A DNA stretch of 64,000 bases, from contig JBBINR010000013.1 in the NCBI GenBank assembly GCA_037443785.1, forward strand, positions 1 to 64,000. Reading direction: 5' to 3'. The notes below the pieces were generated by a model. The model was not told the DNA's origin and did not search any database. It was given only the letters and a program-made list of their open reading frames with translations. Positions within the stretch are counted from its first letter, which is position 1, and the number at the start of each line of letters is the position of its first letter. Source of the stretch: JAQUOA01 sp037443785 (GTDB lineage: Bacteria > Bacteroidota > Ignavibacteria > UBA10030 > UBA8401). A program made the position numbers and the translations under genes. Of this stretch, positions 16,186 to 25,208 are shown in pieces.

Positions 16186-18426
16186 TTAACCCAGCACCCG
16201 CAATCGGGCGAATTTCAGCATTAAATTTTTCAACCCTACACTTTGGAATTGCACCACCGCTTTTGATGATTCACCTTTTCCGCTCAGCTGTGTTACCTTC
16301 CCTTTTCCAAATACCTCATGTTCTACATACGCACCAACTTTTAAGTGAATACCTTCCTGTGATTCATTCTCGTAATCCACCTCATGATCGGGAGTAAAAT
16401 CAACTGATTTAGATGGAGAATATTTTTTAATCGCATTATTGTATCGCTGTCTCGCATGTTGAAGCGATGCAACGTGATTGACCGTTGCCGCAGATTTTCG
16501 TGCACTTTCCTTCTCAATCAATCGTGCATCAATTTCTGAAACGAAACGAGATAGGACCGGGTATGTCACGTCCCCGAATCGATATCTGATTCTTGTATAC
16601 GTCATAAAAAGTTTTTTCATTGCACGGGTAATGCCGACGTAACACAGCCGCCGCTCTTCTTCAAGCTCATTCGTATCCGGCGCCACTTGATACAATGGGA
16701 ACAATCCTTCTTCCAATCCAGCAATAAAGACAACAGGAAACTCTAATCCTTTTGCCGCGTGAAGTGTCATCATCGTCACTGAATTACGATCGTCAACCGT
16801 TTGATCTATCGCCGAGACAAGTGAAACCTCTTCTAAAAAGTTTTCGAGCGTTCCGAGCTCTTTCTTATCGGCAACAAATTCCGTGATAGCCGAGAGTAAT
16901 TCTTGAACGTTTTCCCATCGTCCGAGGGCTTCCGGTGTTCCTTCATCCTTAAACATCCGAAGAATTCCCAGTTCGTCAACCACTGATCTGGCAATTTCGC
17001 TTGCCGACATCTGCGTTTTCATCTCGATATATTTTTGAATGAGGGTTGCGAATTGAGAAACAGCATTTTTTGTCCGATCGCTCAACGTTTCAATTGACGA
17101 AACATTCTTGACGACGTCGAACACTGATGCATTCGTTTTTGTCGAACTCTCGATCAGTTTATCGACTGTCGTCTGTCCGATTCCTCGTGCCGGAAAATTA
17201 ATGATGCGTAAAAGCGATTCTTCATCTTTCGGATTGACAATAAGACGAAGGTACGCGAGCATATCTTTGATTTCTTTTCTTTTATAAAATTCGACACCAC
17301 CAACAATAACGTACGGAATACCGGAACGGCGAAGCGCATCTTCGATCGACCGCGATTGGGCGTTGGTCCGATATAAAACCGCAAAATCTTTCAGATTCAA
17401 TTTTTCTTTTGTGATCAGATCTTGAATCCGATGAGCAATCTGCATCCCCTCGGCTTTATCATCATCGGCTTCAACAAGAGTAACTTTTTCTCCTTGAGGG
17501 TTTTCCGTCCACAAAGTTTTTGAAATCTGCGAGCGGTTATTTTTAATTACTGAATCTGCAGCGGCAAGAATTGTTTTGGTGGAGCGGTAATTCTGCTCTA
17601 ACCGAAATACTTTTGCGTCAGGGTAATCGCGTTCGAAATCCAAAATATTTCTGATATCCGCTCCGCGAAACGCATAAATGCTCTGGGCATCATCTCCTAC
17701 AACGCAAATATTTTTAAATTTCGAAGCCAGCATGTTGATCAAAACATATTGCGCGCGGTTCGTATCCTGATATTCATCAACCAATAAATACTTAAAACGA
17801 TATTGAAATTTCTCCAGCACGCGAGGATGTTTTTTGAATAATTCAATCGGCTTTAACAGCAAATCGTCAAAATCCATCGCATTATTTTTATACAGCTTTC
17901 CCGCATATTCTTCATAGATTTTGGCAACGTTTTGTTCGAAAAAATCGCTGGCAATTTCATCATACTCGCGGGGTGACATCATTTGATTTTTTGCGCCGCT
18001 GATTCGCGACTGCACGGCACGCGGATTAAATTGCTGCTGCGATAAATTCAAACTTGTCATGATATTTTTTATAACGCTCTGCGAGTCATCGGAATCATAG
18101 ATTGTAAATGACCGCTGATAGCCGATTGCCTCTGCTTCCTGACGAAGAATGCGTGCAAAGGTAGAATGAAACGTTCCTGCCCAAAGACTTTGGGCATGCG
18201 AACCGATCAAGCGTTCGATTCGCTCTTTCATTTCTTTGGCTGCTTTATTGGTAAATGTTAATGCAAGAATTTCATACGGAGGAATTCCGGATTCCAACAA
18301 ATGGGCGATGCGATATGTTAAGACACGGGTTTTACCGCTTCCTGCACCGGCAACAATCATCACGGGACCTTCAACAACTGATGACGCCTGACGCTGAACA
18401 GGATTTAATTGATCTAATAGAGCCAC
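16186..18426 (-). CDS. UvrD/PcrA-type superfamily 1 DNA helicase
   Basis: 3'-5' DNA helicase for repair and for removing obstacles to replication. The 746-aa protein has Walker A GAGSGKT at residues 27-33, the TFTNKAAKEMKERI motif Ia, motif II VDEYQDTN, motif III QSIYAFRGAD, QNYRST, and motif V/VI MTLHAAKGLEFPVVFI and YVGITRA. Length and the C-terminal PcrA-type tail (VGAYVEHEVFGKGKV) fit PcrA. The start codon is GTG with a weak ribosome site. The start is supported by the family N-terminus LLDQLNPVQRQA. Confidence 0.95.
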   Translation of the reverse strand: MALLDQLNPVQRQASSVVEGPVMIVAGAGSGKTRVLTYRIAHLLESGIPPYEILALTFTNKAAKEMKERIERLIGSHAQSLWAGTFHSTFARILRQEAEAIGYQRSFTIYDSDDSQSVIKNIMTSLNLSQQQFNPRAVQSRISGAKNQMMSPREYDEIASDFFEQNVAKIYEEYAGKLYKNNAMDFDDLLLKPIELFKKHPRVLEKFQYRFKYLLVDEYQDTNRAQYVLINMLASKFKNICVVGDDAQSIYAFRGADIRNILDFERDYPDAKVFRLEQNYRSTKTILAAADSVIKNNRSQISKTLWTENPQGEKVTLVEADDDKAEGMQIAHRIQDLITKEKLNLKDFAVLYRTNAQSRSIEDALRRSGIPYVIVGGVEFYKRKEIKDMLAYLRLIVNPKDEESLLRIINFPARGIGQTTVDKLIESSTKTNASVFDVVKNVSSIETLSDRTKNAVSQFATLIQKYIEMKTQMSASEIARSVVDELGILRMFKDEGTPEALGRWENVQELLSAITEFVADKKELGTLENFLEEVSLVSAIDQTVDDRNSVTMMTLHAAKGLEFPVVFIAGLEEGLFPLYQVAPDTNELEEERRLCYVGITRAMKKLFMTYTRIRYRFGDVTYPVLSRFVSEIDARLIEKESARKSAATVNHVASLQHARQRYNNAIKKYSPSKSVDFTPDHEVDYENESQEGIHLKVGAYVEHEVFGKGKVTQLSGKGESSKAVVQFQSVGLKNLMLKFARLRVLG

Positions 18427-18593
18427 AAATACATTTCTGATTAAGGTGAAAAAGAATTGAAGAATTGATGCCGCAACAAAATACGGAAATTGCGAAGGAT
18501 TAACAACACATCCATCAACCCATTTTTCTGTTGAAGCGAAATGAAAAGATTTTCGTTACATGTCTTCGTGAATACGCAAAGAGAAGATTTGCC

Positions 18594-19103
18594 TTACACC
18601 AGTAACGCACCTTCAGCGCGGAGAAGAAATTCTTTTGTTTTTATCCCTGCCGCATAACCGGTAAGAGAGCCGTCGGTACCGATCACACGATGACATGGAA
18701 TAATAATGGGAATCGGATTATTTCCGTTTGCATTTCCAACGGCTTGAAATCCGCGTGGAACACCGACACGGCGTGCAAGTTGTTTATACGAAATCGTAGA
18801 ACCATACGGAATATTTTTTAATTCCTTCCATACGCGTAATTGAAATGAGGTCCCGCGCAGATCCAACGGGGTAGAAAATCTTGCAAGCTTGCCGTTAAAG
18901 TAACGGATTAACTGATCGATGACTTCTTTATTGCGGCTTTTGTTCTCAACGACATCTTCCTCGTTGAAATGCGTCATGAGCCACGCAAAAAAATCTTTTT
19001 TGGTTTCTTTTGGAATGCACACCTTGCATATACCTCTGTCTGTCGAGGCAACGTAAATCGTCCCGATCTTAGAATCGAATGATGTGCAATATACTTTAGG
19101 CAT
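18594..19103 (-). CDS. ogt: Methylated-DNA-protein-cysteine methyltransferase (Ogt)
   Basis: Repairs O6-alkylguanine by moving the alkyl group to its own cysteine. The 169-aa protein has the acceptor motif IIIPCHRVIG with C137, the GTSFQLRVWKELKNIPYG motif near residue 84 and the arginine-finger helix YKQLARRVGVPRGFQAVG. No Ada regulatory domain is present, so this is the stand-alone type. It is probably a single-gene unit between the helicase and the DPP-IV terminator. Confidence 0.95.
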   Translation of the reverse strand: MPKVYCTSFDSKIGTIYVASTDRGICKVCIPKETKKDFFAWLMTHFNEEDVVENKSRNKEVIDQLIRYFNGKLARFSTPLDLRGTSFQLRVWKELKNIPYGSTISYKQLARRVGVPRGFQAVGNANGNNPIPIIIPCHRVIGTDGSLTGYAAGIKTKEFLLRAEGALLV

Positions 19104-19251
19104 GATTTGAGAAACGAATTATAGTGGCTGAAAATATAGTAAAGATAGGGATTGAGGTCAAGATATTTAAAAACGAAAAAACGGAATATCATTGTAGAAC
19201 ATTCTGTTTGAGTCTGAAATCAGTACAAGAATACGCTACAATGGCAGGGAC

Positions 19252-19283
19252 AAAAAACCTTCCATCCTTTTAAGAATGGAAGG
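19252..19283 (-). terminator. Intrinsic terminator after the S9 peptidase
   Basis: CCTTCCAT (19258-19265) pairs with ATGGAAGG (19276-19283) and is followed on the minus strand by T6. It lies 19 nt after the peptidase stop codon. Confidence 0.85.
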
Positions 19284-19301
19284 TTTGAAAGGTCTCATCA
19301 C

Positions 19302-21491
19302 TTACAAATTTTCAAAAATAAAGTTTGTGATAAGCGTAAAGAGATGGAGCCGAGTCGTGCCGCCATAAATTCCGTGATTTTTATTCGGATAATACATTGT
19401 GGAAAATTGCTTGTTCGCATTTTCCAGTGCATTGACAAAGTTCACCGAATTCTGAAAATGGACATTATCATCCCCTGTTCCATGAATCAATAAGAATTTC
19501 CCTTTTAATTTTCCGGCATGATTCATCGGTGCACTAGCAGCATATCCTTCCGGATTATTCAAGGGTGTTCCCATATAACGTTCTGTATAGATGTTATCAT
19601 AGAATTTCCAATTCGTTACCGGTGCAACGGCAACGGCAGTCTTAAAATAATCTGCACCAAGTAAGATTGTCATACTTGCCATATAACCGCCGTAACTCCA
19701 TCCCCAAATCCCAATTCTATTTTTATCGACATACGAAAGAGAAGCAAGATATTTTGCCCCTTCAATTTGATCGTTCACTTCCCACGTACCAAGATTCTTA
19801 TAGGTGATTGTTTTGAACTTCGTACCGCGTGCACCGGTCCCACGATTATCGACCATAAAAATCAAATACCCTTTCTGCACAAGCATCGAATACCACAAAT
19901 AATTTGCACCACCCCATGAATTTCTTACGACTTGGGACCCCGGGCCTCCGTACGTGTAGACCAACACGGGATATTTTTTTGTAGAATCGAAATTTTGAGG
20001 CTTAATGAGACTTGCGTACAGTGTAACACTGTCAGTTGTCGTGAATGTAAAAAATGACGTTTGTGGAAGAGTGTACTCTTTCAAGGCACCATTTTCATTT
20101 GCCTCAACGACATATAATTCCTTTCCATCGTTCCTTACCATTCTTATTTGTGTCGGTGTTGAGTTATTGGAATAATATTCAAGAAAAGTTTCATAGGAAG
20201 GAGAAAAATTTGCTGAATGAGTTCCGGCGGTTCTCGTCAACTGTTTCTTTTTGCTTCCATCAAGTTTGCAGGAATACATCTGACGATCCATCGGCGATAA
20301 TTCTGATGATGTAAAGTATACAAGGCCATTTTTCTCATCAACGCCATAGAACGCATCGACATCCCATTCCCCTTTTGTCACCTGATTGATCAGCGTTCCA
20401 TCATTCTTATAACGATAGATATGCCGATAACCATCTCGTTCTGATGCCCACGTAAAAGTTCCATTCTTCAAAAAATGAAGATCGTCATGCACTTCAACCC
20501 ACGTATCACTTTTTTCCGACACAATTAACTTTTGCTGCCCAGATGTTGTATTGTAGAAAAACAATTCGATAAAATTCTGTTCCCGATTCAGACGCTGAAC
20601 CGAAAGAATATTTTTTTCTCTCGTCCATTGTATCCTTGGAATATAAATATCGTTGTTCGATCCAAGGTCAAGCCACGTCATACTCCCATTTGCGAAATTA
20701 TAGACGCCAATTTTAACAATTGAATTCGGATCGCCAGCTTTCGGATATCGCATCGTCGTCAAACTCGGATGAGTAGAATCCCATTCCGTCAATGTGTATT
20801 CGGGAACACGGTTTTCGTCCAGCCGCCAAAAGGCAATCGCCGATCCATCCGGAGACCATTGCCATCCGTCGGAAATTCCGAATTCTTCTTCATAGACCCA
20901 ATCAAATTTTCCATTGATGATATGTTCAGCACCATCGGACGTAATCTGAGTTTCTTTCGCCGTTGCAATATCATATACATAAATATTATTTCCTCGAACA
21001 TAACCAATTTTCTTTCCATCAGGAGAAAACTTTTGATTGTATTGGGGAACATCGACGTTGGATAACCGTGTAAATGATTTTGTTCCGATCTCGTATAAAA
21101 AGAAATTCCCCGCAGGAGTTAATCGCGATAAATACTGCTTCTCGGGCGGAGCAGAAACAAATAAAATTTTCTTTTCATCCGGAGACCATTGATACGTTGT
21201 AAATTTAAATGTCGGATCATCGGAATTTAATTTCAGCTGCGAGCCATTCACAATCAATTTTTTCGATTGATCTTTGACGAAAAATTGCATGACCGCCGTC
21301 GATTTTGAAATCGTATCGTTTTCCAAATACGTATACGATTTTCCATCGCTCATCCATTGAATTCCTCGAACGCTTTTCCCTGAAAATTTTCCTCCGCTCC
21401 AAATATCTTTCAACGTCCATTCCTTTTCTCCGGCTAACAGAACGGCACATGACAACACGAAGATTGCAAAAATCAATTTTATATTTTTCAT
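19302..21491 (-). CDS. Dipeptidyl peptidase IV-type S9 serine peptidase, secreted
   Basis: Removes X-Pro or X-Ala dipeptides from peptide N-termini in the periplasm or outside. The 729-aa product has a signal peptide (MKNIKLIFAIFVLSCAVLLAG), an N-terminal eight-bladed propeller with the substrate-binding double Glu (VYEEEFGISDGW), and a C-terminal hydrolase domain. The catalytic triad is about S599 (GWSYGG), D674 (HGTGDDNVHF) and H706 (NKNHGIYGG). I start at the ATG at 21491. The open frame reaches 21746, but that extension is Arg-rich, lacks homology and would hide the signal peptide. It has its own terminator. Confidence 0.94.
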   Translation of the reverse strand: MKNIKLIFAIFVLSCAVLLAGEKEWTLKDIWSGGKFSGKSVRGIQWMSDGKSYTYLENDTISKSTAVMQFFVKDQSKKLIVNGSQLKLNSDDPTFKFTTYQWSPDEKKILFVSAPPEKQYLSRLTPAGNFFLYEIGTKSFTRLSNVDVPQYNQKFSPDGKKIGYVRGNNIYVYDIATAKETQITSDGAEHIINGKFDWVYEEEFGISDGWQWSPDGSAIAFWRLDENRVPEYTLTEWDSTHPSLTTMRYPKAGDPNSIVKIGVYNFANGSMTWLDLGSNNDIYIPRIQWTREKNILSVQRLNREQNFIELFFYNTTSGQQKLIVSEKSDTWVEVHDDLHFLKNGTFTWASERDGYRHIYRYKNDGTLINQVTKGEWDVDAFYGVDEKNGLVYFTSSELSPMDRQMYSCKLDGSKKKQLTRTAGTHSANFSPSYETFLEYYSNNSTPTQIRMVRNDGKELYVVEANENGALKEYTLPQTSFFTFTTTDSVTLYASLIKPQNFDSTKKYPVLVYTYGGPGSQVVRNSWGGANYLWYSMLVQKGYLIFMVDNRGTGARGTKFKTITYKNLGTWEVNDQIEGAKYLASLSYVDKNRIGIWGWSYGGYMASMTILLGADYFKTAVAVAPVTNWKFYDNIYTERYMGTPLNNPEGYAASAPMNHAGKLKGKFLLIHGTGDDNVHFQNSVNFVNALENANKQFSTMYYPNKNHGIYGGTTRLHLFTLITNFIFENL

Positions 21492-21581
21492 ATAACTCCT
21501 CTCAATATTTTCTCGCTCAAAGTAAGAAAGATAATTTCTGTGAACAAGGAAAAATTCAATAATGCTATATCCAAATAGAAT

Positions 21582-21615
21582 AAAAAACCTTGATAGTCGT
21601 AAAGACCTATCAAGG
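21582..21615 (-). terminator. Intrinsic terminator after the frameshifted outer-membrane protein gene
   Basis: CCTTGATAG (21588-21596) and CTATCAAGG (21607-21615) form a 9-bp stem with a 10-nt loop, followed on the minus strand by T6. Confidence 0.85.
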
Positions 21616-21651
21616 CAAAATGATTGATATTCCCATGACTTTCTAACTGCC

Positions 21652-22975
21652 CTACAAGCTGAACGATATTCCCATTGTGAAAGCAATACTATTCGCAGCA
21701 AACGGATATGGTGCGCCGCCAAACTGTGGCTTGGATGGATCGCCATTGCCTATCTCAACATAATCTTTATTTTCTTCATACTCAGTAATTTTATACCGTA
21801 CCGGCATGGACTTCAATTGATCGATGCCATCAATGGTGTATTTGGTTATTTCCGTTCGTGTAATATAAAATGACGCAAGGGTCGCTTTCGCCTGCACAAA
21901 AAATGCTGCTCTTGGATTTATTGGGATATTGAATCCAATATATCCTTCATAGGCAAACGGAATTTTATTCGTGAGTTTCATTTCTTGTTCAAGTGTAGAC
22001 GTATTTTGCGAAGAACCGGTATATATTTGTTTCATCCCAATTTTTAGATCGTTCTGTACTATTACTCCAACACCAGCACCACCATACGGCTGTAGATTCC
22101 CAATATTCGTTTTGAAATGCAATCCCGCCATAAGTGGAATACTGCTGTAGTTTATTGTCCGATCAACATTATAAGTATACGAACTAGGAGGGTTTGGCGA
22201 ATTTGTTGATGTACTTGTATAATTATATTTTGTCGTTGTGCTTCCGGAGGAATATCCTACCTGCAGGAAAAGGCCCGCTTGATCTTTAAAATAATAAATA
22301 ATGTCTGCCTCAAACCTGATCCCTTCTCCGGCAGTTACATAAGTATCTTTTACATTATTATGTGAATAGGAATTAGTTCCAGTTCCACTATTATATGATG
22401 AAACGTAATCTTCGCTCGTGACCGGATTCCCCCCCCTGAGCAAACCCGTATCCACCGGAAACACGGACTTCGAATGATGGAATATTTTCTGAAGTATCCA
22501 TCTTTGATGAAGATGTTATTGGCAACGATGAACCTTCTTGAGCAAGATGTAATTCTTTTGGTCTTGGCGGTGGCGGGGTCCAACCGACTTCAGGGCCACC
22601 AACAATTTGAATTTTTGCCGGATCCTGCCCCATCACATAATTACCCGCAACGAGATCTTTATAATGATTAATTTTTTCAGCAAGCATAAAAAGCGACACT
22701 TCAGAGTAATCTACTTTTATCAGAGATTGCTGACCTTTGTCGTCAATAATTTCAACCTGTGCAAAATAGGTACTATCTGGCGCCCTATAGAACGCCGCAC
22801 TGACAAAATTTTTAACTGACGGCAGAAGATGATAGTGTTCTTTTTCGGTCTGATCAATTGTTTCTCCGACAGCGTTGCTAATAATGATCACTCGAGCACT
22901 ATCTTGTGCTTTCAGAAAAACGACAGAGAGAATAATTACAAAGGAGAGAATGGAAGTAAAACGAAACTTTTTCAT
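21652..22975 (-). pseudogene. Outer-membrane beta-barrel protein interrupted at a G8 tract
   Basis: The frame from 22975 gives a signal peptide (MKKFRFTSILSFVIILSVVFLKAQ) and about 180 residues ending in SGGYGFAQGG before it leaves frame. The second frame picks up as NPVTSEDYVSSYNSGTGT and runs to 21652, ending GISFSL, a typical barrel end. The shift lies in a run of eight G on the minus strand (22429-22436). A run of seven would join the two parts into 440 aa. The C-terminal half shows barrel strands (GLFLQVGYSSGS, LMAGLHFKTNIGNLQPYGGAG). The cause may be an assembly error, a real mutation or slipped-strand phase variation. Confidence 0.75.
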
Positions 22976-23239
22976 AACAACCTTTCTGGCGTGTGAACAG
23001 ATCAGTGGTTTGTTGTTTCGTTTGAATAGATGTTCCCACCAACATCACTCTTATGTCTAGGTCTTTCTCGCCGGAACCAATTCAAACTTTTTTTGAGCGC
23101 GAGTAATGTAATGGTTTAAAGTTTGTATGGCAATCTAAATCATGACAAAAATCATTCCGTTGCTTCAAAATAATTTTGTATTTTGTGTGTGAAATAATCT
23201 TGATGTCTCCACATCTTTTGCACTCGTTTACAAGATATT

Positions 23240-25123
23240 ATGTCAAAACAAATCAGTCCTGTTCTTATCGCGGCACAAGAGATTTCAATCCGATTTGGAG
23301 AACAGATCGTTTTGAACAATACATCAATTAACATTCACCAAACCGACCGGATCGGACTTATTGGAACGAATGGTTCAGGAAAATCGACATTGATAAAAGT
23401 TATTGCAGGAATCATCGAACCGGATTCCGGAACGATCTCTCGCAAGCGAGAACTTGTCACAGGATATCTTTCACAGGATTTCACACTCGATCATTCAAAA
23501 TCTGTTTACGAAAATATTATGGACGGTGCGCACGACGTTCTGGATATTTTGCGTGAATACGAATCGCTTTCATATGATTCCGACCGTCGGCACGTTCTTG
23601 AAGAGCATATTCATCAGTTGGATGGCTGGAACCTTCAGAACAGAATTGAAACGGCAATGCACTCGCTCAACGTTCCGGATAAAAATCGTGATATCTCGAC
23701 TTTGTCCGGAGGAGAAAAAAGACGCGTTGCATTATGTAAGGCAATCATCTCGCGGCCCGACCTTTTGATTCTTGATGAACCGACAAACCATCTCGACACG
23801 GAATCTATAGAATGGATGGAAGAATTTTTAGAAAAATATTCCGGTGCATGTTTGTTTGTAACGCACGACCGGTATTTTTTGGATTCGATTGCCAATCGAA
23901 TCATCGAACTTTCCGGCGGAATCTGTTATCCCCATAACGGTAATTACACCGATTTTTTAATTGACAAAGCCGAACGACAAGCACAATTGGAAAGCGAAGA
24001 ACGGAAACGAAATAATTTTCTTCGTCGTGAACTGGAGTGGGTTCGCCGCGGAGCGCGTGCCCGAACGACTAAATCAAAAAGCCGGTTAAAAAATTACTTC
24101 GAAATTGCAGACAAAGAAGGTTTCCATTCTGAAGCAAACGTGGAGTTGGTCATTCCCCCGCCTTCTCCCCTTGGGTCAAAAATTCTGAATTTAAAACATG
24201 TCGGAATGGAGCTTGGCGGAAGTGAATTATTTTCTGATATCGATCTGTTGTTTGATAAGAAAAGAAAATTGGGGATCATCGGCCGCAATGGCGTTGGAAA
24301 AACAACGCTTCTTAAAATTATTCTTGAAGAATTGAAGCCGACGGAAGGGTTCGTTGAACGCGGAGATCGCACCGAGATAAATTACATTGACCAATCGCGC
24401 ATTGCCCTGAATGACGAAAATACCGTCATAAAAGAAATCGGCGAAGGGAATGATTGGATCATGTTCGGCGAGGAGCGTTTAACAATCTGGAAATATCTCC
24501 GCAAATTTTTATTTACCGATGACCGTATCAATACAAAAGTGGAAAAACTTTCGGGCGGCGAACGAAGCCGTTTACTTCTTGCAAAGATTTTAAAGAACGG
24601 AGGAAATTTTCTCATTCTCGATGAACCAACAAACGATCTCGATCTTCCTACTCTTCGCGTATTAGAGGAAGCGCTGGTGGAATTTGACGGATGTGTCATT
24701 GCCGTAAGCCATGACCGATATTTTCTTAATCGAGTATGCAACGGCCTTCTTGCATTCGAAGGAGCCGGAAAAGTTCATTTTAGCGAAGGAAACTACGATT
24801 ACTACCTCGAAAAGCGAAACGCTCGTCAAGCAGAACAAATCGAGATTTCCAACGACGAGAAGAAAAAGAATAATCGGAATAGGTCTGAGGTAAAGAAAAT
24901 GAAATGGAAAGAAGCAAAGGAACTTGAGACAATTGAAACCGATATCATGCACGCTGAAGAAAATGTCCATCGCATCGAATCTCTTTTTGCTGCAAATGAT
25001 TTTTATGAAAAATACGGCGAAAAGACCGCTGAATTGACCGACGAGCTCAATACAGCAAGAGAAAAAGTTGAGCACTTGTACTCGCGGTGGCACGCATTGG
25101 AAGAGTTAAAGAAAGAATTATAA
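23240..25123 (+). CDS. ABC-F family ATPase (Uup/YdiF-like)
   Basis: A soluble double ATPase of the ABC-F group, which acts on ribosomes. The 627-aa protein has two ABC domains: Walker A GTNGSGKST and GRNGVGKTT, signatures LSGGEKRRVALC and LSGGERSRLLLA, and Walker B LLILDEPTNHLD and FLILDEPTNDLD. The arginine-rich linker between them (EWVRRGARARTTKSKSRL) and a charged coiled-coil C-terminal tail after residue 530 point to the Uup/YdiF subgroup. No membrane segment is present, so it is not a transporter. Confidence 0.94.
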   Translation: MSKQISPVLIAAQEISIRFGEQIVLNNTSINIHQTDRIGLIGTNGSGKSTLIKVIAGIIEPDSGTISRKRELVTGYLSQDFTLDHSKSVYENIMDGAHDVLDILREYESLSYDSDRRHVLEEHIHQLDGWNLQNRIETAMHSLNVPDKNRDISTLSGGEKRRVALCKAIISRPDLLILDEPTNHLDTESIEWMEEFLEKYSGACLFVTHDRYFLDSIANRIIELSGGICYPHNGNYTDFLIDKAERQAQLESEERKRNNFLRRELEWVRRGARARTTKSKSRLKNYFEIADKEGFHSEANVELVIPPPSPLGSKILNLKHVGMELGGSELFSDIDLLFDKKRKLGIIGRNGVGKTTLLKIILEELKPTEGFVERGDRTEINYIDQSRIALNDENTVIKEIGEGNDWIMFGEERLTIWKYLRKFLFTDDRINTKVEKLSGGERSRLLLAKILKNGGNFLILDEPTNDLDLPTLRVLEEALVEFDGCVIAVSHDRYFLNRVCNGLLAFEGAGKVHFSEGNYDYYLEKRNARQAEQIEISNDEKKKNNRNRSEVKKMKWKEAKELETIETDIMHAEENVHRIESLFAANDFYEKYGEKTAELTDELNTAREKVEHLYSRWHALEELKKEL

Positions 25124-25131
25124 TTGAATAT

Positions 25132-25177
25132 AAAAAACGCCGCTGTACCTCCCCAGGTCAGCGGCGTTCGGTTTTTT
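25132..25177. terminator. Bidirectional terminator, hairpin B of two-hairpin element copy 1
   Basis: AACGCCGCTG (25136-25145) pairs with CAGCGGCGTT (25159-25168). After a one-base bulge the apex ACCT-CCCC-AGGT extends the stem. T6 follows on the plus strand (after the ABC-F gene) and T6 follows on the minus strand (after the propeller gene). Confidence 0.85.
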
Positions 25178-25206
25178 GCTCCAATGCCTTCGAGAACTGA
25201 AGCAAA
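25175..25206 (-). repeat. Hairpin A of two-hairpin element, copy 1
   Basis: TTTGCTCCA (25175-25183) pairs with TGAAGCAAA (25198-25206) with one mismatch. The loop contains GCCTTCGA on the plus strand. It directly follows the stop codon of the propeller gene, and on the minus strand it precedes hairpin B. The same order, the same hairpin-B apex and a similar hairpin-A loop recur at 33565-33640. Confidence 0.6.
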
Positions 25207-25208
25207 TA

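Noticed and set aside
21492..21746. N-terminal extension of the DPP-IV gene to 21746
   Set aside because: The extension passes through the terminator of the upstream gene and would bury an obvious signal peptide.
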